The notes under the pieces are model-generated. The model had not been told where the DNA came from. It searched no databases and was given only the letters and a program-made list of their open reading frames with translations. DNA of 64,000 nucleotides. Origin: Catenovulum sediminis. Lineage in GTDB: Bacteria; Pseudomonadota; Gammaproteobacteria; Enterobacterales; Alteromonadaceae. The DNA lies in assembly GCF_040270295.1 (NCBI RefSeq), contig NZ_JBELOE010000259.1. One strand, written 5' to 3'. The position numbers and the translations under genes were made by a program. Of this stretch, positions 17,770-27,358 are shown piece by piece; the stretch's first letter is position 1, and each line of letters opens with the position of its first letter.

Positions 17770-18876
17770 ATGATTACAGGTTTGACGCGCAACGTTAGTT
17801 TGCGCACTTCAACTTTTTTATTTTCGTTGTTTTTTATTGTATTGCTCTGTTCATTTTTTTGGATTAAGTACACCCAAAAAGTGAATGCAGATATGGAGTT
17901 ACTTTATCAATCTAGCAAGCAGTTTGCGCAGAGGATTGAGCATCAGAAAGGGCAATTGGATACCCAAGCATATCTTATTAAAACAGAAAGAATCCACGAT
18001 CAGATTCAGCATCATAATAACCTGATCCAATATTTTACTGGCTTAAGTTTAGTGGCTTTGGTACTGATACCGGTTGTTTATTGGTGGTCGCTACATATAC
18101 CATTGTGCCGGCGTTTGGATAATTTAACAGCACGGATTGAAGCGATCGCGCGCGGAGATTTATCGATTAATTATCCGAAGTTTCCCGAATCAGAATTAGG
18201 AATTCTAAAACGTCTCGACAATAGCTTTAATGAAATGTCGCTGGCATTAGCGATTACTATATCAACGCTAAAACGCCAGCTCAGACAGGTAAGCTATTCC
18301 GCTGAGCAGGTTGCTGAAGTGAGTCAGCACGAAGACCTGCCACAAACGGTTAATCAAAGTCAGGCTGGCCACACTACGAGCAGCGATTTTGATAAAGCTT
18401 TAGTCAGTTCTTTTGCATATGATTTAGTTGACTCTTCTGAGGTTGTCAACTTGATGTTATCCAGCTTCAAGTTTGACTTGGATGAAGGTTTTCAGGCGAG
18501 TTTCCCTGATGAGCGGCGGGATTTTGATAGAATTGAAGCGAGTATTCGAGTTGAGCTGTGTCAAGACCATTGGATAACTGAAAAAGTCACGCGAGACTTT
18601 AGTACTGCTGGCTTAAGCGTTTTAATCAGTGATGTTGAACTCGCTCGTTTAAACCCTGCTGAACCGCTAAATATTCGCTTGTTTTTGCCGAAAACAGTGA
18701 AGCTAGAGACACAGCATCCAACACAAGTGTTAGCATTAAACGCTCATTTAACGCGCTTGGGTGAGCGCTTGGGTGAGCGCTTTAACGAGCAGGTGAGGTT
18801 AAGTATTCGCTTTTCATTGATGAGCGAGCATGAATTCATTGTGCTACAAACACTGTTTAACTATTTTGCGGAGTAA
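17770..18876 (+). CDS. HAMP-PilZ domain membrane protein (c-di-GMP receptor)
   Basis: A 368-aa membrane protein. Two transmembrane helices (about 14-33 and 90-107) flank a short periplasmic segment. A HAMP domain follows (about 108-162), then a linker and a C-terminal PilZ domain. Both c-di-GMP-binding motifs are intact: RxxxR at Arg250-Arg254 and DxSxxG at Asp276-Gly281. No output enzyme is fused. It starts at the ATG 17770, with a TTG two codons upstream rejected. It is divergent from the exopolysaccharide trio, which suggests, without proof, that it tunes that machinery in response to c-di-GMP. Tandem 12-bp copies encode a repeated LGER in the PilZ domain. Confidence 0.8.
   Translation: MITGLTRNVSLRTSTFLFSLFFIVLLCSFFWIKYTQKVNADMELLYQSSKQFAQRIEHQKGQLDTQAYLIKTERIHDQIQHHNNLIQYFTGLSLVALVLIPVVYWWSLHIPLCRRLDNLTARIEAIARGDLSINYPKFPESELGILKRLDNSFNEMSLALAITISTLKRQLRQVSYSAEQVAEVSQHEDLPQTVNQSQAGHTTSSDFDKALVSSFAYDLVDSSEVVNLMLSSFKFDLDEGFQASFPDERRDFDRIEASIRVELCQDHWITEKVTRDFSTAGLSVLISDVELARLNPAEPLNIRLFLPKTVKLETQHPTQVLALNAHLTRLGERLGERFNEQVRLSIRFSLMSEHEFIVLQTLFNYFAE
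18753..18776 (+). repeat. Tandem 12-bp duplication inside the PilZ coding region
   Basis: Two exact copies of GCGCTTGGGTGA (18753-18764 and 18765-18776) with the next six bases starting a third. The repeat is in frame and gives a doubled LGER. It looks like recent replication slippage. Confidence 0.85.
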
Positions 18877-18907
18877 CGGCTTCATTTGTACTTGTTGACG
18901 ACAAGAT

Positions 18908-19723
18908 TTATTTGAAGCCTCTTTGCGCTCTGATAGCACCATAAGCTGCTTGAATATCCTGTGCTTTTTCGTTGGCCATTTTCAATGCTTGTTCAGGTAA
19001 ACCTTGCGCACTTAGTTTGTCTGGGTGATGCTGTGACATCAGCTTTTTATAGGTTTTTTTAATTAACTTATCATCAGCTGATGGAGACAAACCAAGAATT
19101 TGATAAGCGTCATCTAACGATATTTGATTACTGCTATTTTGTTGTTTATGGCTGCGGTAATGTGAACTACCTTCTGCTTGTTTGATAAAACTCTCAATTT
19201 CAGTTGGTTGAAAACCTAACGTTTTGCCGACCTGAATTAAGATAGCTTTAGCGTTTGGATGCAAATAACCGTTTGCGAGTGCGGCTTGGATCTGTATTTC
19301 CATGTAAATTAACATAAAGTCCTTGCGGCTAAAGCAATATTGGCGAAAGTCTTTGACTGTTTCGGTCACTGGAAAGTCATTTTTTTTGCCTTCACGATAG
19401 GCCGCTTGTGCTTCTTTACGAATATCCCCTTTTAAACCCATTCTGTCCATTAGGGCGCTGGCAAGGGCAATATCATTTTCTGTAACCCGACCTGAGGCTT
19501 TAGCGATATGTCCCATTAAAGCAAACAAGGTATGAAAAAAAATCACGCGATTTTTAAAGCTTGCTTTACGCGCCAGTAGACTGGAAAAACCACCATTGTC
19601 TGCTAATGCTTTTGCGTACCCTTTGTCAAAGTAATAACCAATGATTAAACCGAGAACCGCGCCAGGAATACGAAAAATCATATACCCAAAGATAAAACCT
19701 AGAATTTTTCCCCAATGACTCAC
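18908..19723 (-). CDS. djlA: Co-chaperone DjlA
   Basis: DjlA is a membrane-anchored DnaK co-chaperone. The 271-aa product has one N-terminal membrane helix with the family's glycine pattern (GFIFGYMIFRIPGAVLG), a central TerB-like helical domain (about 55-170) and a C-terminal J domain (about 205-270) with the HPD motif in SQHHPDKLSAQG. The start is GTG at 19723, with AAAGGA upstream. It follows murU and amgK on the same strand, with a 50-bp gap. Confidence 0.93.
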   Translation of the reverse strand: MSHWGKILGFIFGYMIFRIPGAVLGLIIGYYFDKGYAKALADNGGFSSLLARKASFKNRVIFFHTLFALMGHIAKASGRVTENDIALASALMDRMGLKGDIRKEAQAAYREGKKNDFPVTETVKDFRQYCFSRKDFMLIYMEIQIQAALANGYLHPNAKAILIQVGKTLGFQPTEIESFIKQAEGSSHYRSHKQQNSSNQISLDDAYQILGLSPSADDKLIKKTYKKLMSQHHPDKLSAQGLPEQALKMANEKAQDIQAAYGAIRAQRGFK

Positions 19724-19773
19724 AGTGTTTCCTTTTAATGTTGGTAACTAATGTAGGTGACTAATGTAGATTA

Positions 19774-20469
19774 CTATTGTTGGTTACTTTTTAAATAGTT
19801 ATCTAAGTACTTCAATCTATCCGGTGTACCGATATCAAACCAAGTGCCTTTGAAAAATTCAGCAAACACTTGTCGCTTTGCAATTTTATCTCTCAATACT
19901 TTACCTAAGGAAAGTGGAAAATCAGCATAACCTGTAAAAAACTCACGCTCGAACAAACCAATGCCCGAATAAGTCAGTTTGTCTGTGCCATTTACCTGCG
20001 CAATTCCGTCTGTTAATGCAAAGTCGCCGTTTAGATTATGTTCTGGATTATTGACTAAAACTATTTTAGCAGTGCCACCTGGTAAGGGTTTCGCTAATAA
20101 ATTTTCAAAACAATAGTCGCACCAAACGTCGCCGTTGACCAAAAGAAAATTTTGCGTATCGATTAAAGGGAGTGCGTTGATGATCCCGCCGGCCGTTTCA
20201 TATGCGCCTACAGGTTCTGGGCTATAAAGTAGACGACAGCCGTACTTTTCACCATCACCCAAAGTCTGCGGAATCTGTTCTCCTAGCCAAGCGGTATTGA
20301 TAACAATATTCTCAATACCGGCAGCGACCAGCGCATTAATGTGATATTCAATCAAGTGTTTGCCCGCAACTTTTAATAACGGCTTTGGTATTTTGTCAGT
20401 AAGTGGTCGCATACGCATGCCGCGCCCAGCAGCGAGGATCATGGCGGTGTTAATAGGGTTATTTTGCAT
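19774..20469 (-). CDS. murU: N-acetylmuramate-1-phosphate uridylyltransferase
   Basis: MurU makes UDP-MurNAc from MurNAc-1-phosphate in the cell-wall recycling route that bypasses de novo synthesis (and fosfomycin's target MurA). The 231-aa nucleotidyltransferase has the signature AAGRGMRMRPLTDKIPKPL, then VNGDVWCDYCF with the metal-binding Asp. It overlaps amgK by 11 nt; the murU-amgK pair next to lptD is the arrangement known from Pseudomonas, which supports this call over a sugar-1-phosphate guanylyltransferase. Confidence 0.88.
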   Translation of the reverse strand: MQNNPINTAMILAAGRGMRMRPLTDKIPKPLLKVAGKHLIEYHINALVAAGIENIVINTAWLGEQIPQTLGDGEKYGCRLLYSPEPVGAYETAGGIINALPLIDTQNFLLVNGDVWCDYCFENLLAKPLPGGTAKIVLVNNPEHNLNGDFALTDGIAQVNGTDKLTYSGIGLFEREFFTGYADFPLSLGKVLRDKIAKRQVFAEFFKGTWFDIGTPDRLKYLDNYLKSNQQ

Positions 20470-21460
20470 TGGTTGTTATTTCGTTTTTAATGGAGTGTGT
20501 CTCAAGCCAATGAGCAAATTCGCGCAGCTGCGGATAGCGTTGGCAGACTTGCAGGCAATAGCTTAAAACATTCGGCAAATACTTTAAATAATCGGCTTTG
20601 TTGTCACGGTAATATAGCCTGCAGAAAATACCTAGGCATTTTAAATGACGTTGTAAGCCGGTTAAATCAAACCAATATTGCCAATTTTCCGTGCTGATTT
20701 GTGGATGGTATTGAGCGCGGTATAGCTCACTGAGTTGTGTCACCGCATCTACAGGCCAGACGAGGTAACAATCACGCAATAAAGAAACCAAATCGTAAGT
20801 AATCGGCCCGTGCACAGCACCTTGAAAGTCAATCAAAGTGTAGGGGGGCGATTGAGCTGTATCTAACATGATATTTTTGCAATGAAAATCACGGTGTATA
20901 ACCCGCTGTGGCTGGCAGGTAAAAGCTTTTGTGATGATGCTTTCAAGCTTTTTATATAAGGTTAAAAACGCTTCAGTGTGTTGAAAGTCAAGATGTCTTT
21001 TAACGTACCACTCAAGAAATATTTGCCCTTCAGTGGTCAACATTGCTTCATTGTAATTGGCTAAATTTAAATCCTGTTCTTGGTTTAACTGTTGAAACTT
21101 ATTGATCAGCGGGAATAGATTTTGATAATGCGTTTGATAATTGGCTTGGTTAATGACGTCTGCTAAATGTAAGTTTCCGATGTCAGCCTGTAGCATAAAA
21201 CCATTTTGCAGATCACAGGCAATGACCTTTGAAGCTGCAATTTCACGGGCTTGCAATGCTCGGCTTAATTGGACAAATAGGCTTGTGTTTTCGGTAGCGG
21301 GTGGTGCATCCACTGCGATTAGACTCTGCTCACCTGTGTTAACTCGAAAATAGCGACGAAAACTCGCATCACCTGAGATGGCTGTTATCTTAAATTTTGT
21401 CTCGATGATGGAATTTAGCCAGTTTTCCAGTTTTTCAGCTCTATCTTGATGTATTTGCAT
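20459..21460 (-). CDS. amgK: N-acetylmuramate/N-acetylglucosamine kinase
   Basis: AmgK phosphorylates the anomeric position of MurNAc and GlcNAc, feeding MurU. The 333-aa aminoglycoside-phosphotransferase-fold protein has DASFRRYFRV near the start, the catalytic loop VIHRDFHCKNIMLD and the metal motif IDFQGA. It is translationally coupled to murU. It is divergent from lptD, with a 105-bp gap for both promoters. Confidence 0.88.
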   Translation of the reverse strand: MQIHQDRAEKLENWLNSIIETKFKITAISGDASFRRYFRVNTGEQSLIAVDAPPATENTSLFVQLSRALQAREIAASKVIACDLQNGFMLQADIGNLHLADVINQANYQTHYQNLFPLINKFQQLNQEQDLNLANYNEAMLTTEGQIFLEWYVKRHLDFQHTEAFLTLYKKLESIITKAFTCQPQRVIHRDFHCKNIMLDTAQSPPYTLIDFQGAVHGPITYDLVSLLRDCYLVWPVDAVTQLSELYRAQYHPQISTENWQYWFDLTGLQRHLKCLGIFCRLYYRDNKADYLKYLPNVLSYCLQVCQRYPQLREFAHWLETHSIKNEITTNAK

Positions 21461-21565
21461 AGGATTAAGGTGTGTAATATTAGCCGATATCGGGTTTTTG
21501 CATTATCATAGCGCTTTCGCAGGATCGAGGTAAACCAAGTTTACCGTTTGGATTAAATAAAAAGA

Positions 21566-23881
21566 TTGGTTGAACATAGAGTGATTCGTTTTATAGCTGC
21601 ATTTTGTGGCCTTGTGAGTGTTTCTGTTAGTGCTGCGCAACAGCAGTGTTATGAAGCCTTTTCAGATGGTCAGAAAAGTGACACAAAGGTCGTTAAGACT
21701 GATAATGTAGATGTAGAAAACCAATTTATTATTCTCTCGGATAAAACCGAAGTGGGTGTGGATACGGCTGCACGCTTTAGTGGGCAGGTCAGTATCATTC
21801 AAGGCGCCAACCGGATTCAGGCCGATTCAGCACGCGTTTCAAGTAACAGGGAAAAAATGACAGCGGCGGGTGGAATAAAGTTTGTCAGCGAACATGCGAC
21901 CGTGCAAAGTGATTCATTGGTTGCGGACATCACTAATTCAAGCTTAACCCTGAATCAATCTAATTATCAATTAGACAATTTTGCCGGTCATGGTAAAGCG
22001 GGTGTTTTTCAAATTAATCACGAACAAAAAAATATCCAATTAGAAGACGCGACTTATACCAATTGCCCACCACAAAATGCGCCTGACTGGCAATTAAAAG
22101 CAGAGAAAATTACTTTATCGGTGCAGGATGAGTGGGGCGAAGCTTGGCACAGTCGACTTGAAATTTTCGAAGTGCCGGTTCTGTATTTACCTTATTTTTC
22201 ATTTCCGTTAAGTGATAAACGCAAAAGCGGCTGGTTATATCCCTCTATTAGTACGTCATCACAGCGGGGCGCTGATATTGCTGCACCTTATTACTGGAAC
22301 ATCGCAGAAAATATGGATTTAACTGTAACGCCCAGAATAATGAGTAAAAGAGGTAGCCAATTCGGAAGCGAATTCAGGTATTTACAAGAAGATTACCAAG
22401 GCAGCTTGCATTTTCAATGGATGCCTGAAGACAAGGAATTTTACGAAAGTGGTTCATCATTGAATGAATCTTCAGACGAAAGAAGTGCCATTCACTGGCT
22501 TCATCAAAGTGCATTTTTAAATGACTGGCAAGCAAATGTTGATTTGATTTTTATCAGCGATGATAGTTATGTCTCTGATTTAGGGTTTGAACAGCTGAGC
22601 GGGGTAGATACCCATGTTGAGCGACATATTGAGTTGAGTCGATACAGTGACAACTGGTCGGTGAATGTTACATTAAGAGATTTCGAAGTCTTTGGGCAGC
22701 ATGCCAAACCCTATCGTACATTACCAGAAATTGAGTTTTGGTATGGCGGCTTAACAGAACTGGACAATTGGTCGTTTGACGTACCCGCTCAATTTGCTTG
22801 GTTTCAGTCAGACGAAATCGGGTTGGCTGAGGCGGTCAGAACGCATATTGAGCCAAAATTAACTTGGTCAAAATACGCACCCGCCTGGGAAGTCAGTGCA
22901 CAAACTGCATTTCCGATGACTTATTATTTTCAGGAAGAAAGTGATGAAAATGGTCAATTAAGGGAAGGCCATTATCAGGGGATCGGGCGAGCTTTACCTA
23001 GGTTTAGGTTAAATGGACGTTTAATTTTGGAACGCCCAATTGATTGGTTCGGTCGTGATATGAAACAAACGCTAGAACCAAGAGCGCAATATTTGCTGGT
23101 GCCTTATCGCAATCAAAGTAAAATTGGCTTATACGATACTGCATTATTGCAAGATGATTATTTAGGGCTGTTCAGAGAAAATCGTTTTAGCGGTATCGAT
23201 CGTATACCTGAAGCAAATCAAATTACTTTAGGTATCACAACGCGTTTATTAAACGACCTCAATCGTGAAAAATTAAGGTTGAGTGTGGGCCAGATAATCT
23301 ATTTAGAAGAATCCGGTACGGATTTTGTGGATTATCGGCAAACAACCATTAAAGGTGAGTCAGCATTGGCGCTTGAACTTGACTTTGATATCCGTAAAAC
23401 TTGGTTTTTACATTATGGTTTACAGTTTGATGCACAAAAGGGAGATACCAGAAAAAGTCAGTTTACGATAGACTACCGCAAAGATGATGCGCATCTGATG
23501 CAATTTAGTCATCGATTTGTGCGTGACATATCGGGCAATAATATTCAGCAACTGGGGATCACCAGTATGTGGGAATTAAACGAACAATGGCAAACCTATG
23601 CCAATTTCCACTATGACTTAAAGTTGAATCGAACTGTTGAAGCCCGCGCCGGTCTATTGTATCAGTCATGTTGTTGGGAGCTACAATTTGGCTGGCAATC
23701 AAAAGTTAAAACAAATTTGGCTGCATCAGACAGTCAAACTTCGGTGCCGACCAACGAACGCGATTCGGGCATGTTGCTCAGTTTCACGATCCGCGGATTT
23801 GGCCCAAGCAAAAATCGTTCTGATAAGGTCTTAAATGGCGGTCTGTTTGGATATCGCAAACCTTATTTTCTAAATCAGTGA
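21566..23881 (+). CDS. lptD: LPS-assembly protein LptD
   Basis: LptD is the outer-membrane barrel that, with LptE, inserts lipopolysaccharide into the outer leaflet. The ~770-aa protein has a signal peptide, an N-terminal OstA jellyroll and a C-terminal barrel. All four disulphide cysteines of the family appear: one near the mature N-terminus (QQQCYEAF), one in YTNCPPQNAP and a CC pair in YQSCCWELQFGW. The start is uncertain: a TTG at 21566 or a GTG at 21581 (giving MIRFIAAFCG and a compact signal peptide). Neither has a strong ribosome site; GTG seems as likely. surA starts 7 bp downstream. Confidence 0.95.
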   Translation: MVEHRVIRFIAAFCGLVSVSVSAAQQQCYEAFSDGQKSDTKVVKTDNVDVENQFIILSDKTEVGVDTAARFSGQVSIIQGANRIQADSARVSSNREKMTAAGGIKFVSEHATVQSDSLVADITNSSLTLNQSNYQLDNFAGHGKAGVFQINHEQKNIQLEDATYTNCPPQNAPDWQLKAEKITLSVQDEWGEAWHSRLEIFEVPVLYLPYFSFPLSDKRKSGWLYPSISTSSQRGADIAAPYYWNIAENMDLTVTPRIMSKRGSQFGSEFRYLQEDYQGSLHFQWMPEDKEFYESGSSLNESSDERSAIHWLHQSAFLNDWQANVDLIFISDDSYVSDLGFEQLSGVDTHVERHIELSRYSDNWSVNVTLRDFEVFGQHAKPYRTLPEIEFWYGGLTELDNWSFDVPAQFAWFQSDEIGLAEAVRTHIEPKLTWSKYAPAWEVSAQTAFPMTYYFQEESDENGQLREGHYQGIGRALPRFRLNGRLILERPIDWFGRDMKQTLEPRAQYLLVPYRNQSKIGLYDTALLQDDYLGLFRENRFSGIDRIPEANQITLGITTRLLNDLNREKLRLSVGQIIYLEESGTDFVDYRQTTIKGESALALELDFDIRKTWFLHYGLQFDAQKGDTRKSQFTIDYRKDDAHLMQFSHRFVRDISGNNIQQLGITSMWELNEQWQTYANFHYDLKLNRTVEARAGLLYQSCCWELQFGWQSKVKTNLAASDSQTSVPTNERDSGMLLSFTIRGFGPSKNRSDKVLNGGLFGYRKPYFLNQ

Positions 23882-23888
23882 GTTATGC

Positions 23889-25187
23889 ATGAAGAAATTT
23901 AAAAACGTCAGTATTTTATTATCATTCGTCTGTTTGTGTTTCGTAACACATGTGCAAGCAGCGAAGCTATTAGATAAAGTTGCTGTAGTTGTAAACCAAG
24001 GCGTTATCCTTGAAAACGAAATTCAGAACATGATGGGCACGTTGAAACAACAAGCGATTCAAAATGGTCAAGAGCTGCCATCGGATAAGGCTTTGCGTGT
24101 ACAAGTTACCGAAAAATTAATCTTAAATACACTGCAGCAACAATTTGCTGAGCGCATCGGTTTACAAATTAGTGATGCACAAGTGCAACAAGCCGTGCAA
24201 CAAATCGCGCAAGAACAAAATATGACGCTAGAGCAGTTAAGACAAGAAGTTATTCGCAGTGGTAGCGATTATGAATCATATTTGGAGCAAATAAGGCAAG
24301 AGTTAACGGCCAACGAAGTGCGCCGGGCGATGGTTTCACGTCGTATATATGTCTCTCCGCAAGAAATTGACGGCTTGGTGGCTTTGCTCAAAGAGCGCGG
24401 TAAACAAAATGAAGAATATCATTTGGGGCATATTTTGATCGGTTTACCTTCTGAGCCCTCTGCCGCGGATGTAGAAAGTGCGCAAAAGCGCGCGAATAAA
24501 GTGATTGATTTGTTGTCTGAAGGTAGCGACTTTAAAAAAGTCGCGATTGGTGCGTCTTCTGGTGCGCGGGCATTGGAAGGGGGAGATATGGGCTGGATGA
24601 ATGTTAATGAAATGCCGACCCTGTTTGCTGAAGCCGTAGTTGATCAAAAAATTGAATCTGTCATTGGTCCGATTAGAAGTGGCGCGGGTTTTCATATTTT
24701 AAAAATATTTGATATCAGAGGTCGGCAAACTGTCGAGGTTTCTGAGGTAAATGCACGTCATATACTGATCAAACCGACCATTATTTTAAGCGATGAAAAA
24801 GCACAAAATATGTTGAACCGCTTTGTTAAACAAGTCAAAGCGGGCGAAAAAGACTTTGCAGAACTTGCTAAAGAGTACTCAGAAGATCCAGGTTCGGCTG
24901 CTAAAGGCGGAGAATTGGGTTGGGCGGACCCGAGCATGTATGTACCAGAGTTTAAGCAAGCATTGGCAGAGTTAGAGCCGGGCGAATATTCACAACCGAT
25001 TAAAACAGTGCATGGCTGGCACCTTGTTCAGCTATTAGAGCGCAGAGTGCAGGATGCAACGGAAAATGCATATCAGGATCATGCATACAGAATGATATTC
25101 AATCGAAAATTTAATGAAGAGGCAGAAGCTTGGTTGCGCGAAATACGTGATCAGGCATTTGTCGAAGTAGTGGGTGACAACAGCTAA
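23889..25187 (+). CDS. surA: Periplasmic chaperone / peptidylprolyl isomerase SurA
   Basis: SurA carries unfolded outer-membrane proteins, LptD included, across the periplasm. The 432-aa product has a signal peptide (to about residue 24), an N-terminal chaperone domain, two parvulin domains (starting near EYHLGHILIGLP and NARHILIKP) and a C-terminal helix. The order lptD-surA-pdxA-rsmA is classical. It overlaps pdxA by 1 nt. Confidence 0.96.
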   Translation: MKKFKNVSILLSFVCLCFVTHVQAAKLLDKVAVVVNQGVILENEIQNMMGTLKQQAIQNGQELPSDKALRVQVTEKLILNTLQQQFAERIGLQISDAQVQQAVQQIAQEQNMTLEQLRQEVIRSGSDYESYLEQIRQELTANEVRRAMVSRRIYVSPQEIDGLVALLKERGKQNEEYHLGHILIGLPSEPSAADVESAQKRANKVIDLLSEGSDFKKVAIGASSGARALEGGDMGWMNVNEMPTLFAEAVVDQKIESVIGPIRSGAGFHILKIFDIRGRQTVEVSEVNARHILIKPTIILSDEKAQNMLNRFVKQVKAGEKDFAELAKEYSEDPGSAAKGGELGWADPSMYVPEFKQALAELEPGEYSQPIKTVHGWHLVQLLERRVQDATENAYQDHAYRMIFNRKFNEEAEAWLREIRDQAFVEVVGDNS

Positions 25188-26176
25188 TGAGTTTACGAAT
25201 TGCAATTACACCGGGTGAACCCTCTGGTATTGGTCCAGATTTAATATTGCAGCTAGCGCAGCAGAGTTGGCCTGCACAATTGGTTGTTATTGCTTCAGCT
25301 GAGCTGTTGCAAAGCCGAGCCGCACTATTAGGCGTTGAGATTCAACTGATACCCTATAACGCGAATATACCGGCAACTAATCAGCCTAAAGGGACTTTAT
25401 GCATTATTGATGTGCCTTTAGAAGATGAAGTTGTTTGTGGGGAGCTCAATGCGAAAAATGGCCAGTATGTTGTAGAAACAATGCGTATCGCCTGTGAAAA
25501 AAATATGAACGGTGAGTTTGATGCGATTGTCACAGGCCCGGTAAACAAAGGCATTATTAATAAATCTGGCATTTCGTTTAGTGGTCATACCGAGTATTTT
25601 GCGCAAGAATCAAATACCGCCGATGTGGTTATGATGCTGGCGACTGAAGGTTTAAGGGTTGCACTGGTTACAACGCATATTCCTCTGGCCTACGTGTCCA
25701 AAGCAATCACTTTTGAACGTGTGGTAAAAGTGACTGAAATTTTACACAGTGAGCTAATCAACAAATTTAGTATTAAGAAGCCGACTATTTATGTTTGTGG
25801 TTTAAATCCACATGCAGGTGAAGATGGTCATTTAGGCACAGAAGAGCTCACCACGATAACCCCCGCATTGGATAGTTTACGCGAACGAGGCATGAATATT
25901 GTCGGCCCGTTACCGGCAGACACCTTGTTTCAGGAAAAATATTTAAAAGAAGCGGATGCTGTGTTGGCCATGTATCATGATCAGGGCTTAACCGTTCTTA
26001 AATATAAAGGTTTTGGCAAGGCGGTGAATATTACTTTAGGTTTACCGTTTGTCAGAACTTCGGTCGATCATGGCACGGCACTGGATTTAGCAGGGACAGG
26101 GTTAGCCGATGCAGGTAGCTTTAAAGTCGCATTAAACGAAGCGATTAAACTTGCATCAGGTGCAAAAGATGAATGA
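25187..26176 (+). CDS. pdxA: 4-hydroxythreonine-4-phosphate dehydrogenase
   Basis: PdxA catalyses an NAD-dependent step of pyridoxal phosphate synthesis. The 329-aa protein begins with ITPGEPSGIGPDL and carries VTGPVNKG, the metal-binding His in SGHTEYFA and MYHDQGLTVLKY, and TSVDHGTALDLAGTG. It overlaps surA by 1 nt and rsmA by 8 nt. Confidence 0.96.
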   Translation: MSLRIAITPGEPSGIGPDLILQLAQQSWPAQLVVIASAELLQSRAALLGVEIQLIPYNANIPATNQPKGTLCIIDVPLEDEVVCGELNAKNGQYVVETMRIACEKNMNGEFDAIVTGPVNKGIINKSGISFSGHTEYFAQESNTADVVMMLATEGLRVALVTTHIPLAYVSKAITFERVVKVTEILHSELINKFSIKKPTIYVCGLNPHAGEDGHLGTEELTTITPALDSLRERGMNIVGPLPADTLFQEKYLKEADAVLAMYHDQGLTVLKYKGFGKAVNITLGLPFVRTSVDHGTALDLAGTGLADAGSFKVALNEAIKLASGAKDE

Positions 26177-26963
26177 TAGAGTACATTTGGGCCACAAAGC
26201 TAGAAAGAGGTTTGGCCAAAATTTCTTAACAGACGACTACATTATTGGCTGTATTGTTGATGCGATAGATCCGCAAGACGATGACATCTTGGTTGAGATA
26301 GGCCCTGGTTTAGGCGCTTTAACTTTTCCAGTATTATCGCAAGTTAAACACTTGAATGTGGTTGAACTGGATAAAGATCTGGTGAAACGTTTTGAAGAGG
26401 ATTCTTTATTACACAGAAAACTAACGGTGTATCAGGCTGATGCAATGAAGTTTGATTTTAGTCAGCTATTGCAAGAGGATAAAAAACTGAAAGTGTTTGG
26501 TAATTTACCTTACAACATTTCGACGCCGTTATTATTTCATTTGTTTGAATTCAGTGACCAGATAGCTGATATGCATTTTATGCTGCAAAAAGAAGTGGTT
26601 GATCGCATGTGTGCTGAACCCGGCTCTAAGAGTTTTGGCAAATTGAGTGTCATGACGCAATTTTATTGTGATACCTGTTTGGTTGTCGATGTGCCACCTG
26701 AAAGTTTTAGCCCTGCACCGAAAGTCGATTCCGCTGTTATTCGTTTAGTGCCCAAAGCGCAGCGAGCGGATGTTGATGTCAATATGCTACAGAAAGTAGC
26801 CACTGCTGCATTTAACCAACGTCGAAAAACAATTCGCAACAGTCTGAAAGATTTACTTTCAGCTGATGAATTAACTGAATTAGGCTTAGATCCTACATTA
26901 AGAGCTGAATATTTAAGTTTGTCTGATTTTGTTAAAATCTCTCAATTTATAAGCCAGAAGTAA
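26169..26963 (+). CDS. rsmA: 16S rRNA dimethyladenosine transferase (KsgA)
   Basis: RsmA dimethylates A1518 and A1519 of 16S rRNA, a late step in 30S assembly. The 264-aa product has KRFGQNFLTDD, the SAM-binding VEIGPGLGALT and the catalytic NLPYNISTPLLFH. I chose the ATG at 26169, overlapping the pdxA stop by 8 nt; an earlier codon at 26151 adds six residues without homology. apaG follows 5 bp later. Confidence 0.96.
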   Translation: MNDRVHLGHKARKRFGQNFLTDDYIIGCIVDAIDPQDDDILVEIGPGLGALTFPVLSQVKHLNVVELDKDLVKRFEEDSLLHRKLTVYQADAMKFDFSQLLQEDKKLKVFGNLPYNISTPLLFHLFEFSDQIADMHFMLQKEVVDRMCAEPGSKSFGKLSVMTQFYCDTCLVVDVPPESFSPAPKVDSAVIRLVPKAQRADVDVNMLQKVATAAFNQRRKTIRNSLKDLLSADELTELGLDPTLRAEYLSLSDFVKISQFISQK

Positions 26964-26968
26964 TACTT

Positions 26969-27355
26969 ATGACGCAGAAATTGGCGGATATGATCCGCAT
27001 TAATACCGAAGTACAGTATATCGAAGAGCAATCCGACCCTGCTGAAGAACGTTACGTGTTTGCCTACACTATCACCATAGAAAATATTGGCGCGCAGGCA
27101 GCCCAATTAAAAAGCCGATATTGGCTCATCTCAGATACCAATGGTAAAGAAACCGAGGTCAGCGGTGATGGTGTTATTGGCAAGCAGCCTGTCATAAAGC
27201 CAGATGGTAAATTTGTATATACCAGTGGTGCGGTCGTTGAAACGCCGGTTGCAACGATGCAAGGGCATTACACAATGCAGTTGTTAGAAGACGATAGTCA
27301 GTTTGACGTTGAAATCCCTGTATTTCGTTTAGCACAACCAAACATTCTAAACTAG
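26969..27355 (+). CDS. apaG: ApaG family protein
   Basis: ApaG is a small (128 aa) fibronectin-like beta-sandwich protein that regularly precedes apaH. Typical segments are AYTITIENIG, SRYWLISDTNG and YTSGAVVETPVATMQGHY. Its biochemical role is unsettled; homologous domains occur in eukaryotic F-box proteins and PolDIP2. It is part of the lptD-apaH gene string. Confidence 0.94.
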   Translation: MTQKLADMIRINTEVQYIEEQSDPAEERYVFAYTITIENIGAQAAQLKSRYWLISDTNGKETEVSGDGVIGKQPVIKPDGKFVYTSGAVVETPVATMQGHYTMQLLEDDSQFDVEIPVFRLAQPNILN

Positions 27356-27358
27356 CAG

